Shown here in pieces: positions 13,601 through 26,809 of a DNA stretch of 64,000 nt. The DNA is taken from the NCBI RefSeq assembly GCF_020085105.1, contig NC_058045.1, forward strand, positions 10,921,833-10,985,832, given 5' to 3'. Within the stretch, counting starts at the first letter, position 1. Every line of letters begins with the position of its first letter. A program made the translations under genes and the position numbers. The notes beneath the pieces are model-generated. The model was not told the DNA's origin. It ran no database searches and worked only from the letters and a program-made list of their open reading frames with translations. The stretch is from Siniperca chuatsi (taxonomy: Eukaryota > Chordata > Actinopteri > Centrarchiformes > Sinipercidae).

Positions 13601-16600
13601 ATAAAGTCTAACTAATACGTTAAAAACAACAAGAATAACATTCATGATTATGTTATATAAATATTATATAAATCATTCTAAACATCTAAAGATATTGAAA
13701 TATGTCCAAAAGTATCAAAATGTTTATTTCTACAATAGAAATTCCTTCAGGTTTTAAAGTTATAATATGGGAACTTCATGAGGGCATCTCTGACCAAGAC
13801 GACCAGATGACCAAGTGTGTCAGGGTGCCGCCTGTGCTACCATTAGTATTAAGGTTCCTAGTAGCCACCTTAACAACCAGGGTACCTTCTGGATAAAATG
13901 ACCCTAGTTCCATTTTTGCTTGAGGTCTCAACATGCCAAATATCTGCTGTGAAATACAGTATTTCCCTGTAGGAAGTTTACGGCATAGTTTGGGCTCACT
14001 GCTGAGATAAGGATCACGTCTACAAAATTCTGAGTACCACTTCACTAATGTCCTGTCCTGCATGTCATCTTAACATCTGGTCTCCACACACTGCAAGCTA
14101 AAATATGGTTACAATTCATGCCACTGTGCCCATAATCCTGTAGTATCAAAGCACAGGCAGAGGGATCTCTCTTTCCTCTCTCTCTCTCCATCCCATTCAC
14201 CCCAGTATGATGACAGACCCCTGAGAGGAGCCCTTTGTTGGTAAAGGAGCTTACCTCATTTTCAAAATAGCAGGAGCCCTGCTGGATAATAAAAATGTGC
14301 CTATACTGGGGTACATATTTCTGGCAGAAGCCAAACAGCTCTATGCACAGAAAACAGAGCTGTACTTGTTGAATTAGACCAGAAAGAAGGAAAAGGTTTG
14401 TTTTTTTCATTCCCTGACTTTTCTTTGGTCAAGATTTTTCCCCCCCGCTGCCTTAACTACAGTGGGAGAGTGGCTTTGCGTGGAGTCTGGGTCACTGGGA
14501 CCTTAGTAATATTCACCAGGGAGCCTGTAATTACTCAGACAGCACTACTGCCATCAGGCCACGCCTCCAGCACTCTGCAAGCTTGGCGTCCTGCAAATGT
14601 GTCAGTGGCAGGATGTCTCTTCTCTCTTATACACTTTTTTACACACAAGAGGAAGGTCGAATACATTCTCTCAAAGAATACAAATTACATAGGCAACCTT
14701 CAATGTCTACCTATTTGCACTGGAAGATGGTAAATGACCTGATGATGCTCTTGGTCTTTAAACTGCAAAAACACAGTTATGTCTGTTAGTATGACTCCTT
14801 TATGAGAAAAAATGCCACTTCTCTCCATGTAGAGTAATAATGCTGGGTTTGTAGCTACAAGCCAAGTTGACAACAGCTACTAAGTCGTGTAAGTAATGTT
14901 TTTCAATAAAGTAGGACATCATTTTAATCGAAAGCCTCCATTAGCCATCTCCAACAATAATGTAAATCACTAGAAAGTGTTCTAGTTTATTTGCCTTCTA
15001 ATATACCAAAAGAAATAAAGCAGGAATGTTTGAGATGAACTTAGATAACAGTGCAATGTGCACAATATCTTCCATGCTATTGGTGGAGCAAGTGACACAG
15101 AGTTGCACATGATCATACATATCATACATAGGCACACATGAATGCTTTTCTCCTCCTAACTTGCACACAATCTTGACCACTAACTATTGGCTATCTTACC
15201 ATCAGTGTGGAGGCTGGCAGACATGAGTCTTTGAAATGCGATCCTTGTCCCAGCCAAGTCCTGCCTCCCTCACCCTAATTGGATGATTATATCCAGAACA
15301 ACATTATTTTAACTTGGAGTGAGACGGGGGAGTCCTTTAATGCTAAGTAAATTCCTCTTGACTTGCTATTTGTACCCGTGGCAAAGAGTTACCAACTTCA
15401 CGCTGTCAGGAGTGGGAACAAAGCAGGGCTTGGCTTGGCCTTGTCAGCACTTTAGCTATTTCAGTGGTCATCCGTGTATCAAAAAATCCTAAAAACAGAC
15501 AAAGCCTCTTGAATATTTGCTTAAACTTTCAATGCCCCATAATCATGCCAGTAATGATAGTGTGTTTGCTTTGTCCAAACACCAGGGGCTCTGTTCTAAA
15601 CACATAGAAACACACACATACACACAGAGTGCTAGGACGATGATGGATGTGAAGAAATTATAGGCCAAAGGCACTGAGTCTTCTTCTAGTCCTTTAAATA
15701 CACAATGTACATAAACATAGGAGGACTATACTAAAATCATATTCAATTTATATTGAAAAGTATTAGTAAAATCATAATGTTCACAACATGGGCAGCCAGT
15801 TGTTGGCAGAGAAGATACGCAGTTTAAATGAATCACTTAAGTCAACCAGACTCTAAGGCTAAAGCAGAACAACACACTGATGTTATCCTTATTAGTGCTG
15901 GGTTTTACTTAGGTTATGCTTTCCTACATGTCATCAAATGACCTTATGCAAGCGTTTAGTATTCTTAGTAATGAGAAACACCCTTATGTTATATGGTCCA
16001 GGGATGCAAATGTTTTTGAGTCAGTGGCAATGTATTCCTGAGTGATTTTGTTGGGAGACATTAAAAGCTTGAATAAAAATAAAAAGTCTAAATATCAAAG
16101 GCTTTGCTTAAAAAAACAACAACATCTAGCTGGAGAGGGAAATTGTACAATTACCTACAATGTGCCAGGCTGCTTGCCAGTTGAGAACCAGATCATGGAA
16201 AATGTACATATCCAGCACAGAGAAAAGGCAAAACCACATAGTTTCATGAGGAGTCCAATAGCATTGTCATTCATCATTTAAAAAATAATCTTTTCTTTGT
16301 TTACAATACCATCTGCAATTCTGCAGGCAGTCAGTGTGTGTTTTTGCACACGCAGGCACATACAAGCAAGCTTCAATTCATGCATAGTCATTTCCTCTCT
16401 GTTGACTGAAGTGAGTCAGAATAAATTACAGTAACACAAACACGTACACTAAATCAAATCCTGATGTATGCATCACCCCAATCACCTCTGGCCTCTACAC
16501 TACATTAACAGTGTAAAATGTGCCAAGGCATTACTATAACAGCAGTCTAAAACTATGCTATTACTTTTTTTTCTAAATAGAGAGCATCCTGTCATGATAC

Positions 16601-17114
16601 TGAGTGAGTGTGAGTAAGAAAATGGGGACTTGTTTCCTGAATGCTCCACAGAGGGAATTAGCATTAGCCTTGTCACAAGGTTAGGGTTCACATCAGGGGT
16701 ATGGTGGCAGGAGAGAAGTCACATGACCACCTCACTGGCAAATGATGTTTGAAGTTATTGGCTGCCAGGCCTTCAGCAGGTGAACAAATACTTCGCTCTA
16801 TATTCTGAACATCATGCAGCAGCTTCTGAGGAGCTGATGCTGTCATCACCTAGCACAGACCTGGAGGTAATGCTGCTTTCAGTGCAGTGTTTTCTCTCAC
16901 ATCCAAAAGTGTCTTAGTGGGTCTGTGTCTAATTAAGATTTCTATCCCTCACCCTGACTGCATCCTAAAACGCAAACTCTACAATGTTAGCAAGATCACA
17001 TTAAAGTGCTACTACTATTAGCTGCTGTGTGTGTCTCACATTACATTTAAGTTTGAGCTAAGCACCTGTTTTAATACATTTCCAAAAGACTCTGCTGCAC
17101 AAAATGATTTAACC
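10628..17114. other. Intergenic, AT-rich, no gene recognised
   Basis: No coding region is supported. The segment 12,500-13,760 is notably AT-rich. Pyrimidine/purine tracts occur at about 12,050-12,130 and 14,165-14,190. Nothing beyond short spurious frames was found. Confidence 0.55.
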
Positions 17115-17388
17115 GTTTCCCAAGTTGCAACTGTTTCCTAATCCAAACAAAGAAGGTAGCCAGGACCGACAAAGGTCCTTGCTCATTTGTACAACATGAA
17201 CCCAAATTAAAACATTTTATTATAGGTTATATTTGTATATATAGATGTTACTTTTCATTAATATATATTCTCATACAAGGTAATGCATTTTTATTTTTCT
17301 TGTATCGTACAAAACAAGCGAGGAGATACGTCAATTATGGCTACCTGAATAGGAAATACAGTAGCAACTTGGGAAAAGGATCTAAAAT
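17115..17388. repeat. Possible MITE: imperfect inverted repeat about 270 bp apart
   Basis: TTTCCCAAGTTGCAACTG near 17,116-17,133 is matched in reverse complement near 17,360-17,382 (CAGTAGCAACTTGGGAAAA), with further imperfect pairing (TTTCCTAAT/ATAGGAAA) inside. The centre is very AT-rich. The terminal inverted repeats and small size suggest a decayed MITE, but no clear target-site duplication was found. Confidence 0.45.
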
Positions 17389-17677
17389 CTTTATCTTGGA
17401 GTGAACAGTTTTTTTTTTGCATCCAGATGGTTAGAAGAGTTGCTGAGGATTCTGGAAATGCCTTAAAAACATTGATAAGTGTTGTTTAAGAATTTTCTGG
17501 GTATTTCAAAGATCACCAGATTTCTTTTTAGGAAAAAATGGATGCTGAGCTGTGACTTGAATGTAATGGTAATGCTTGAGAGGCACAAACTGGGGCTACT
17601 TTACTATAAGATGTGGGATTCAAAGATAGTTGTTATTATATGATCGAGCATAAGAAACAAAGCTGTCAAGACTTATA

Positions 17678-18689
17678 CACACACAGTTGTGGTCAAAAGT
17701 TTACATAAACTTGTAAAGAACGTGTATGTCATGGCAGTTTGAGTTTCCTATAATTACTACAACTCTTAATTGTCTGTGATGGAATCATTGGAGCACATAC
17801 TTCTTTGTCACAAAAAACAGTCATGAAATTTGCTTAATTTATGACTTTATTATAGGTCTTCTGAAAACTTGACCAAAACTACTGGGTCAAAAATATGCAT
17901 ACAGCAATGTTAATATTTGGTTAAATGTCCCTTGGCCATTTTCACCGCAATTAGGCACTTTTGGTAGCCATCCACAAGCTTTTTGGGGTTAAAGGCCTCA
18001 CCTTTTCTCCTCCAAACATATGTCTGGTCATTGTGGCCAAATAACTTTGTTTTTGTTTCTCAACCATAAACGCTATGATGGGCATCCTGACCAATTTTCT
18101 CTCAGCAGCAGTTGATAGCTTGCGTGGTCTTCCTGATCTTGGCACTGACACAACTATGCCATGCACTATATACTTACAAACAATTATTTGCACAGTGGAT
18201 CTTGGGACCTGTAGCTGCTTTGAAATGGCTCCAAGTGACTTCCCTGACTTGTTCAAGTCAATGATCCGCTTCTTCAGATCCATGCTGAGCTCCTTAGACT
18301 TGCCCATCATAGCGTTTATGGTTGAGTCTAATGAGTGTATCAAATGAGCCCTATTTAAATGGACTCAGACAAGTCACCAGCTGTAGACAATCAGAAGCAC
18401 TCATGAGAAGTTAAAGAGGTCATGTCACAAAGCAAATTTGATTGATAAAACTTTCTACATCACCACAATTGATCATTGAAGTTGCTCTATGTATATTTTT
18501 GACCCAGTAGTTTTGGTCACATTTTCAGAAGACCTAAACGAAGCAAATTTCATGACGTGTTTTTTGAGAAGTATGTGCTCCAATGATTCCATCACAGAAA
18601 ATTAAGAGTTGTAATAATTATTGGAAACTCAAACTGCCATGACATACATGTTCTTTACAATTGTATGTAAACTTTTGACCACAACTGTG
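17678..18689 (-). mobile_element. Internally deleted Tc1-like DNA transposon
   Basis: Terminal inverted repeats read CACAGTTGTGGTCAAAAGTT at the left end and its reverse complement at the right end (near 18,668-18,689), each next to TA, the Tc1 target dinucleotide. Inverted similarity extends over 150 bp inwards (for example GATGGAATCATTGGAGCACA against TGTGCTCCAATGATTCCATC). The left end has an extra CA repeat. At about 1.0 kb it is shorter than a full Tc1 element (about 1.6 kb) because most of the catalytic domain is gone. It reads on the minus strand. Confidence 0.9.
17951..18343 (-). pseudogene. Tc1 transposase remnant, N-terminal HTH fused to extreme C terminus
   Basis: The minus-strand frame starts near MGKSKELSMDLKKRIIDLNK and continues with a paired-type helix-turn-helix (SGKSLGAISKQLQVPRSTVQ) and a PRSGRPRKLS linker typical of Tc1 transposases. 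It then jumps to a C-terminal trace (MFGGEKVRPLTPKSLWMATK, shifted relative to the usual VWRRKGEAFNPK tail). The DDE catalytic core is absent. The frame is 130 codons against about 340 for intact transposases. It is non-functional but keeps the DNA-binding part. Confidence 0.85.
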
Positions 18690-20569
18690 TATATATATCA
18701 ATCAGCTCAGCCCTGGTGATGCGCATTTCACTGCAGCATAAAATGACCACACTCTGCCTGTTGGTTGAGCAAGAACACATATGTATAATACAAAATGACT
18801 TGCGACATGTGTTTGCCAGACCTGGGTGGCATTTCCTCTGAATGCAGCAGACAAAAGCTAACCCAAGAAACACATGATGCAGAACAAAAAAATAAATCAT
18901 GAGTGAGGGCATATATAGACTAAAGAAAGTGTCTGTCATCCAGGGCCCTGTTTGTTTGTACTCTTTCCCAGGCTGCCTGGATTCATTAACACATAGCCCC
19001 TGGCAGAACCCACTTTGGCACAGGGTTGAGCTGGAGGATGACCACGGCAGTGCAGCCTCCGCACACCAGGAGATGAGAACATGTCTCCACCCATCCACAC
19101 TCAACCTTACCCCACCCTGCACAGTACCCTCCTCTGGCACATATCAATTCCCTCCACCCTTGCTTCAGTGTCATCTGGCCCAGTCCTGAGAGCAAATGTA
19201 TTTAATATTTTTATGCTTTGGTTCAACAGAGGTAATTAATACAGAGTAAAGCTTGAGAAAAGTCAGCAGATTTTAGATTGCAGAAACAATGAGCATAGTG
19301 AATGATGGGTGGCAGTAGACAGCCATTTAGAGACCAAGGAGGCAGTCCTAAGATGTTGTTTTTCCAGTCATAACCGCCTTGCTTTGTCTAAACCCCCTCA
19401 GCTGGCCAGGTACTCCCCCTCCACTCCTCCTAACCCTCACTCTCACCCACAATGCACCTGGAGCAAGGCCAGGGCTGCTGTTAATTTGGCCTCATTATTA
19501 AGTTAAATGCAGCACAGGCGGCGGTGCTGGAGCTAATGAGCAGTGCAGAGCTGGCTGTGCTGCTCTCAGCCTCCTGTCCCAGCCATTAGAAAAATTAGAG
19601 AGTGGAAAATGAGTCAAGGTTTGTGGAGGCCTTAATTGAAGTCTTGAATGAAACTGTCTCTGATCTGAGTAAACACTACTCTGACTGGGAAGGTCTCAAC
19701 CTTCACTTAGAAACAGAATAGCTCCTGTTGGGGCCAGAATGTCCATTTGTGTCAACAAAATCAACATGGTGTAGAACAAGGTGTTTTAGGTAGGAACCGA
19801 TACATGATAAACAAAGTGTCTACATAATGCAGACCAAGTAATTAACTTACTATATCTTCCAGTCATTGTATGTGCATATGTATGTATTTATATGTATATA
19901 TGTGTGTTAGAGACCTCTTTTGGTTGTGTTTATGCACAAGATGGTATTTGAGCTGTGTGGGTGGTAAGGTCTCTGTTCAGGGGGAGCTGTGGCTTTAGAG
20001 GAGGAGCTCAGAGCAGGGGCATTACGAAAACACACAAGTGAGAGACAAACAGGGCACTCAGCATATCAAAAGACAAAGTTACACTTAAGGTTTTTAAAGA
20101 GTGGAAAAAATACTGATTTGTATGGCGTAAACTGCTGTCCACTACTCTGGAATAGTATCCCTCTTAAGTCATCTCAGAGACTGTCTATCATCTAGCCAAT
20201 CAGTCAAGACCGTGAGAGACTGGGAGGTTTAGGAGTCTCTATGTTTAGATGACTTTGAGGGTTTTTCCTCTGCAGCCTTGCTAAATTGTCCAAACACAAC
20301 CACACTGGCATTCATTTGCACTTCATCCCAACACAGCTTATCCTGACCACACATTGACAATGTTTTTCTGGGAGATACTGGGGAGATAGCTGGCCAAATC
20401 TTTGAAACCAAATCAGCAGCTTACAGAGATCAGCAGGAGGCTTCATTTCGATATTAAAAGAGAGAGAAAGATCAGTTCACTGTTCAGGTTTGGCTGATCT
20501 CTGCTGGGATATAGAGATAGATAATAGCCAGAGGTTGGAGGAACATGGGAGGCAGATGATGACGATGAT

Positions 20570-20570
<1 letters not shown>
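18690..20570. other. Intergenic, no gene recognised
   Basis: No gene is supported. The segment 19,500-19,640 is GC-richer and free of repeats and could be a conserved non-coding element, but that needs alignment with other fish. Confidence 0.5.

Positions 20571-20612
<42 letters not shown>
20571..20612. repeat. (GT)21 microsatellite
   Basis: An uninterrupted GT dinucleotide run of about 42 bp follows a short GATGATGACGATGATG stretch and ends in GTATGTAG. The long open frames across it are low-complexity artefacts. Confidence 0.97.
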
Positions 20613-20616
<4 letters not shown>

Positions 20617-23600
20617 AGTTTTTGGGTTGTAGTAACTGTGCTGTGTTCAAGTGCCTCGTCCAGGCTCCTGTCTCCCTCTCCCTTTTGCTTCAGTGTGTGG
20701 CTGGGGACAGTGTACAGCATATTCCTGTCACAGTATTGTCCTCCTGCAAGCCTGCTTCTGATGGAGAACACTTAGCCATGTTTAGAACTGTACAGGTTCA
20801 AAGAGAGGCCAGCAGCACAATGGAGCAGGGCAAGTTGGCTGCAGTAGCACTGTGTGGGAAACACCATCACACACCAAGGAATCAAAACAAAGACACACAA
20901 GGGGAAAAAACTGTGGAAGGATTAAGGAAATTGTCATTTTTCCCCTTACTCTATTTTACTTTTGAATTCTACAGAAAACATTTCCTCAACACAACAGTGA
21001 TATTAGCCAAAAGGTCCTGTGGCACATTAATGGACCTGTAAAAAACTGACAACAGACATTAAGTTCATTAGTGTGTCAGTCAAAAACATTTTGTATTCAT
21101 TCAAAAATATTTTTCAGGCAATGAAATCTCTCACTTATAGAAAAGCTGGCCTCTGATTGGAGAATGCCTCTTTATCAATGAGCCATTGGCTGGGTGAATG
21201 GGTGGGGCCATAAGGCCATCTATAAGGCAGTGTTGTCAAAATGATTACATCAATGTGCATGACACTGCTGACTGGTTGTAACAGCTCTTACTTTATGTTG
21301 ACTTCCCGTCATAAGAACAGAAATCTATGCATACTTGGCGTCAGCGTAGGTGAAGAGCAGACACAAACGCCACATTAAAGGGATAAAACTGGAGTTTGGG
21401 TTTTGAGTAAATGTTTGGCTAACTCAGCTTCATCACATGTCCGGCATTTAACTAAATAGTGTGCTGACATTGACCATCACATACAATAAAGGCAGCCAGT
21501 CTTCTCGTGGTGGCCTTCTCACCCCAAACAGCCCCTGTGACCTGTCCTTCAGCCCCCCCCTCCAATGCTTTAATCCAGCTAACCTTGTCAAAACCACCAG
21601 ACCTCATTCAGAACAAGCAGATGACTCTCTGCACGCCAGTGGCCTCTATAAATAGAAATTTCATTGAGGAGCAGAAGGCTGAATGGGAGGTATTGTAAAC
21701 AGCGGGCCAGCCTGAAGCCTTACACAGGGCTAACCTGGGAAAGTGATGGAAAGTGACATGCTGCAGCCATGAGGCATGCAGTACAATAACAAACTGACAC
21801 CATTGTAGCACTGTCCTTCACTTCACATGTAAAGGTTTTACCTTACACTGTTTACTGCCAAAAATCTACTTGCAAACAGCATACTAAGGACATTCTTTGG
21901 GTTAAGCAACAAAACAATGTGGTTTATGTTTATTTCTAAAGTAAGAATACTGTCTCTGACAGATTTCAACTTTTCAAACTTTCCTGTGACCCCCTTAAAC
22001 AATACCAATAAATGAGATGTTTGTGGGAAGACTAAGTGGACTGCTCATTCTGCATTATGTAAAAAGAACAGTCTGCAACATACAATCCTTGACTGACCAT
22101 GAAGCAGACAACTTTCTTTTACAGTATATACTTGTAGAGTACATAGTGCCTCTGGTTCTTCTCCACAGAAAATAAGTATACTGTTGTTTTTAGCCACAAC
22201 TCTACATCAGCCTGTGTTGGGTACAGACCCAGCCTGTCTGTGAGCTGCCTGATTCGCTGATCATTAATTCAGTTTACTTACCCCGTTTTATACACAAGGC
22301 AGTGTAACAAGCCCATTCTGGCATGGGTTAAAAGGTTTGGCATGGGAATTATGTCTTCCTCAGGATGGAAAAATATGTTGGATAAATCAAAGGATTATTT
22401 TGTGAACAAAACTGTGCCATACAGTGACGTCAAAAACTGGCTGACATCTCATTCAGACAGTTCAGCTGTTTGCAGATTGATGGATGTGTTTGATGTGCAA
22501 GAAAATTTCATCAGTGAGTCTAAGCACACACATCTAGTCTGTCAGTTTGGGCCTTGCTGTTGGTGCAGCAGAACCGCAGGGGTCCGACTCTGTTTTTGAC
22601 TCATGTCTGGGGAAGGAACAGAGTTTTACAAGATTGAGGAGGCATTTCTAGATTATAGGTGTTTCTATCCACCTCTGGCTCTTTCTGGTCTCAAAATCTT
22701 TAACACATGGACCAACTATAAAGGAGCCTAGACAGTCACCTACCAAATCACACACAGAGAGAGAAAGAGTGAGTGAGAGAGGGTGAGAGCGAAAGAGAGG
22801 CTGAACCATTTTTAAGCCACTCATTTGATTCACAATTCACACGCAGATCCCAGCCAGGGGGCAGGGATTTTGAGGAGGAGAGATCAGTAGCCAGGCTTAA
22901 CTTAAAATGTCAAATGCTTTACTTTGACTTCATGGAAAAAAGAGAACCCAACAGACCACATGCTACTAAGCATTTTTCCCTCCTTACTTGAAAAAATCTC
23001 AGAAGCAACAGGTACAGACTGGCTCTTTCACTGAGCTGTAGTAAAACAACGAGGTGCTTCAGCCCTGAAGGCCAGTGATACCTGATCATCAAACTGCCAC
23101 CAATTAGAGCATTAGAAGAAGTCATTTATTTTGCCTATGTTAAAGAAGGTGCTAAACTCCATGAACCATTCCCTCATACCCCTGCTGAAATTTCATCCAG
23201 AGCAGCCCTGGCCCCACAGAGAGAAAGAGGGATATTGAGGGGCTAAGTGAGTCGAGGGCCCTGGAGACCGGGCTCACCAGAGTACACCCAGTCCAGAAAC
23301 GACAGCCCCCCCTCTATCATTCTTCCCGTCTATCCCCTCCTAGTCTTCACTGCCCGGCTGGAGGACTTGGTAATACAAATTCATTATTCACGACAGAAAA
23401 AATCTGCATGCTCAGAACGATCAGTCACAGAGGGGCTACCACAGCGCAGGGGGGTTGGAGGTAGTAACTGACGCCCTCCCCTTTTTCAGCTTATGACTTA
23501 ATGCAGGTAAAGCATGAGGCTTGGTGCTAGACTGCTCCCCTCTCTTCAGCCCCACACCCAAATCTCCCCATTTAGGTATTTGTTGAACCTCCTGCACTGA

Positions 23601-24429
23601 AACCACTGCCTGTACATGAACAGACTGGGTGTTGGGCAGCACACAAGTTTCCATGCATGGTAGGCAATGAAAGGAGAGCTCAATATGCTTTCAGCCTACT
23701 CAATTCCACAACTATTACTGAAAGTAACAAGTGTCTTGAATAATTTACAATAACATCACGAATAAGCAGCCAGTCAGTAGATACAATTGTCAACTTACAA
23801 CAGCATAGCAGAAAAAAATGCAAAAAATAAATATATAAGTGTTTTATTCATAAATCAACATTTAGAAATGGAAATTGACATCAGTGAAGAAAATGAAGAA
23901 AAAGACATGACGGAAAGATGAACTCTGGAGCGTACACAGGCTGTCTGGTTACGTGTTTCAGTGGAACAGGAAATAGTGTGTTTGCATGGTCTCATCTGAG
24001 AGGTGTTTCCAGGTGCTGCTCAAGTGGTTTATCTGATTTGCCCCCCCTGAAGATTGTCAGCTAACACCTAAGCTGTCAGGGGTTTACCCAGTTCAAATTA
24101 ATACATCACTGATCACAGTGAACACCTTAAACCAAATGTCTGACACACCAACACGAAGACAGGCGTATCTTGATTGTTGAATTACATATACAGTGAAAAG
24201 CAATATTGGTGAAAAAATATTGGATGCGGTAGTTATAAAGTACCATACAACGGTACCCATAATTTATTTTGGAGTTGAAAAGTCTTGAAAACAAAAAAAC
24301 ATTCAAAAGAAATAAAAATGTTTTAAAATATCAACACATGCTTGCTATTTGTATCTATTGCAGTCATCCTTTACTAACATGCTACAAAGGGTTCGGGCCT
24401 TCTGATGAACAGCACCCTCTGCTGCTTAG
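20613..24429. other. Intergenic, no gene recognised
   Basis: No exon with a recognisable family motif was found on either strand. The longest frame (139 codons from 20,622) begins just beside the GT run and has no domain. Purine-rich GAGAGA tracts lie at about 22,755-22,800. Confidence 0.5.
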
Positions 24430-24605
24430 CCTCTGAACTATCCATCCATCCACTTCCTATACAGCTTAACCTGGTCAGGATCAAGGGGGTTGAAGCATAT
24501 CCCAGCATGCATTGGGTGACAAGTCACCAGTTCACAGTGCTAACACACATAGGAAGAAAAATAAATTCACATTTACATTTACATTCATTAGCTGAACTAG
24601 CTTTG
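24430..24605. repeat. Teleost interspersed repeat fragments
   Basis: CCATCCATCCACTTCCTATA followed by CAGCTTAACCTGGTCAGGAT and ATCCCAGCATGCATTGGGTG matches the layout of a very common fish repeat. At 24,568-24,600 there is a second piece (CACATTTACATTTACATTCA then TTAGCTGAACTAGC) like another fish repeat end. Both are degraded. Family names cannot be assigned from sequence alone. Confidence 0.6.
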
Positions 24606-26316
24606 GGGTAAGTCAACCCATGGTAAAGCAACAATGCAACAAAATAAGCCTATCATATCATGTAACATATTTATTGAGAAGATTGTCTATAAGCTTTTAA
24701 GCTTGTCACTATAAAAAAAAAACACTGTTCACATTTTGCCCTCCACAGTGAACACCATTTATCATGTTTCTGGGAAAATACAGAAAATACAGTCAGCCTA
24801 TTCTTTTAATGTTGGTCAAACGGTCGGTCAATTAGTCATGTAGAGTGCAATACTGTATCATTATGAGCAAATCGTATTAATCGCAACATTTAAGTCGAAG
24901 AGCAGAAATCTCTGGAAAACTGACCAATGGAAATCCTTATGACAGCCAACTTTTCTCTCCTTACAAGCCAGAAAAGACACATTACAGACATCATATGATG
25001 TATGGATGAAAAAAAAATCCAATAGCAAATGTATTCAATAATGGTACAGATGATTTCTTCACTTTAGTTCATTTTAGTGTAAATCAGTCTATATTATCTT
25101 TTTCTGAATTGCTCAAGACAGATGATTAGGCATAATTCCCTACAATCAAGAGTGGCGGTCCTGTATCAAGAGTCAATTCCCAAACTGGGGAAGAGGATAT
25201 TTCATCCAGCGGCTCTGCACAGGGCTCCAACAATAACACCTCCCTACTGAAAGGAAATTCCTCCACCTCCTCTGCTCTCGGCTGGAAAACACAGCTCTCT
25301 TAATCCGTCTGTAGTAATGAGGTCATTTCACAATATAATTTTCTCCCTTCTTTTTTTGTATTGAACAAATTAAAATCTGGTGTTTGCCAGTTACAGGAAC
25401 AAAACTTTGTGATTGATCTCCATCTTTAATAAGATACTCTACAAAACTATAAATGATTTCATATAATCTGATGAAAGGGTATATTTCCGTATGGGAATCT
25501 TTGATCCTTTAGACGTTCAGTAGTGTTTCTGCAGCTAAGATCAGAGGCCTTCAGTGAGGTGGGAGTGGAGGCAGCGGAGGTGGTATGGCAGTAATGGAAC
25601 AGAGAGAGATGTTGTTGAGAGCTATGCCCTGCCAAAACCAACTCTGATCACTGCTCAGAAACCATCTGATCGCAGGAGCAGCCAGTCTGGCCTTAAGTGG
25701 AGGTGACAGTGTGTCTAGGAGACACGTTACAAGTCAGAGGAAATTGGAGATAAACAGATAAAAGAATGCAATCTCTGCTGGAAGTAGCAAGGCACAGGGG
25801 GCAGGAAATAAACCTGTATTTAAGCTGATTACCCGAGCAGAGTCCCAGCCCCTTTCAGCAGCTCTGTACAGCCCGGCCTCACCACTACCAACGTTGTTAA
25901 TTAGAGATTTGCTAAGGGGAAAAAAGGCAGCCTTGTCAGACTTGCAGGAGTGTTAGTGATGGCTGGCTGGAGGGGGACATGCAGGGCTCTTAATTGGGTC
26001 TGTATGCTGTATCGGTGGCTGGCTGGAGCGCTGGTGATGATTGCTGTGAGCAGGTGGCCGTGGTGGCAGCTCCATGCAGGCCGTCCCAGGCCAGCCTGTC
26101 TGTTCTTGTCAGGACCTGGAACACTGAGCAGACAGCTCCTGAGCCTCGCGCTCATTACGCCAAGTTGCCCACCCTGTTGCCTAGCAACGCTCTCACAGCC
26201 CCTCCACAACACTTCCTCCCTGGTCCCACAATGTAACCTCACTGTCCAGCTATGGGAAAAAAAGATTAATGTATGTAGTACATTAAGCCAGCTATAATGC
26301 ATCATCTTTTCCTGTA
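24606..26316. other. Intergenic, no gene recognised
   Basis: No gene is supported. Overlapping open frames on both strands at 25,901-26,410 (up to 169 codons) have no domain and no conserved-looking splice sites. Confidence 0.5.
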
Positions 26317-26809
26317 ACCATAGAGTGTATTTAAAGATGGACGACGCCTCTCCACATCCTCCAACTGTACAAAAAAGAAGCCAAAATATCCTGGATATGG
26401 ATGCTGCCATCTTGCGCTGGTGACGTCATTTGGAGCCAGAGTCTGCGCAGTAATGATCCGGATTGGAGCTGCGGTATCGAGGTCCCGCCCATACACCCGG
26501 CCAACTCAGTCGCTAACAGGGCTCAACTGTTAATCATGATGTGAAACCCTATTTTTAAAGCATCAAATAACTAATTAAAACCAAACTTATCAGAAAAATG
26601 AACATGTGAACGCGATAAGAACTACCTAAAATGACAGACACCATCTTTGGGAAAAATGTATTTGACGTGTACTTTGATTTTTTTATTTGGCCCATATCAC
26701 ATCTGCTAACATGGAGGGGGCGGCGTTAATGACTTATAATGCAGCCAGCCATCGGGAGGCTTCACTTTTTGGGCTGTCATGTCGTCCATCTTTATATACA
26801 ATCTATGGT
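26317..26809. mobile_element. MITE with about 29-bp terminal inverted repeats
   Basis: The left end ACCATAGAGTGTATTTAAAG continues ATGGACGAC. It is mirrored at the right end, whose reverse complement is ACCATAGATTGTATATAAAG then ATGGACGAC (3 mismatches in 29). The 493-bp body carries no transposase. CpG-containing GC patches flank an AT-rich centre. The exact duplicated target is unclear because the flanks (TGTAACC and TTGCAACC) are imperfect matches. The superfamily is undetermined. Confidence 0.8.

Noticed and set aside
20484-20775. Frames encoding runs of His-Thr or Cys-Val
   Set aside because: Direct translation of the (GT)n microsatellite.
25901-26410. 169-codon minus-strand frame, longest in the first 35 kb apart from the LINE
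   Set aside because: Competing plus-strand frames of 80-115 codons, no domain, and its start lies inside the MITE end at 26,317 onward.
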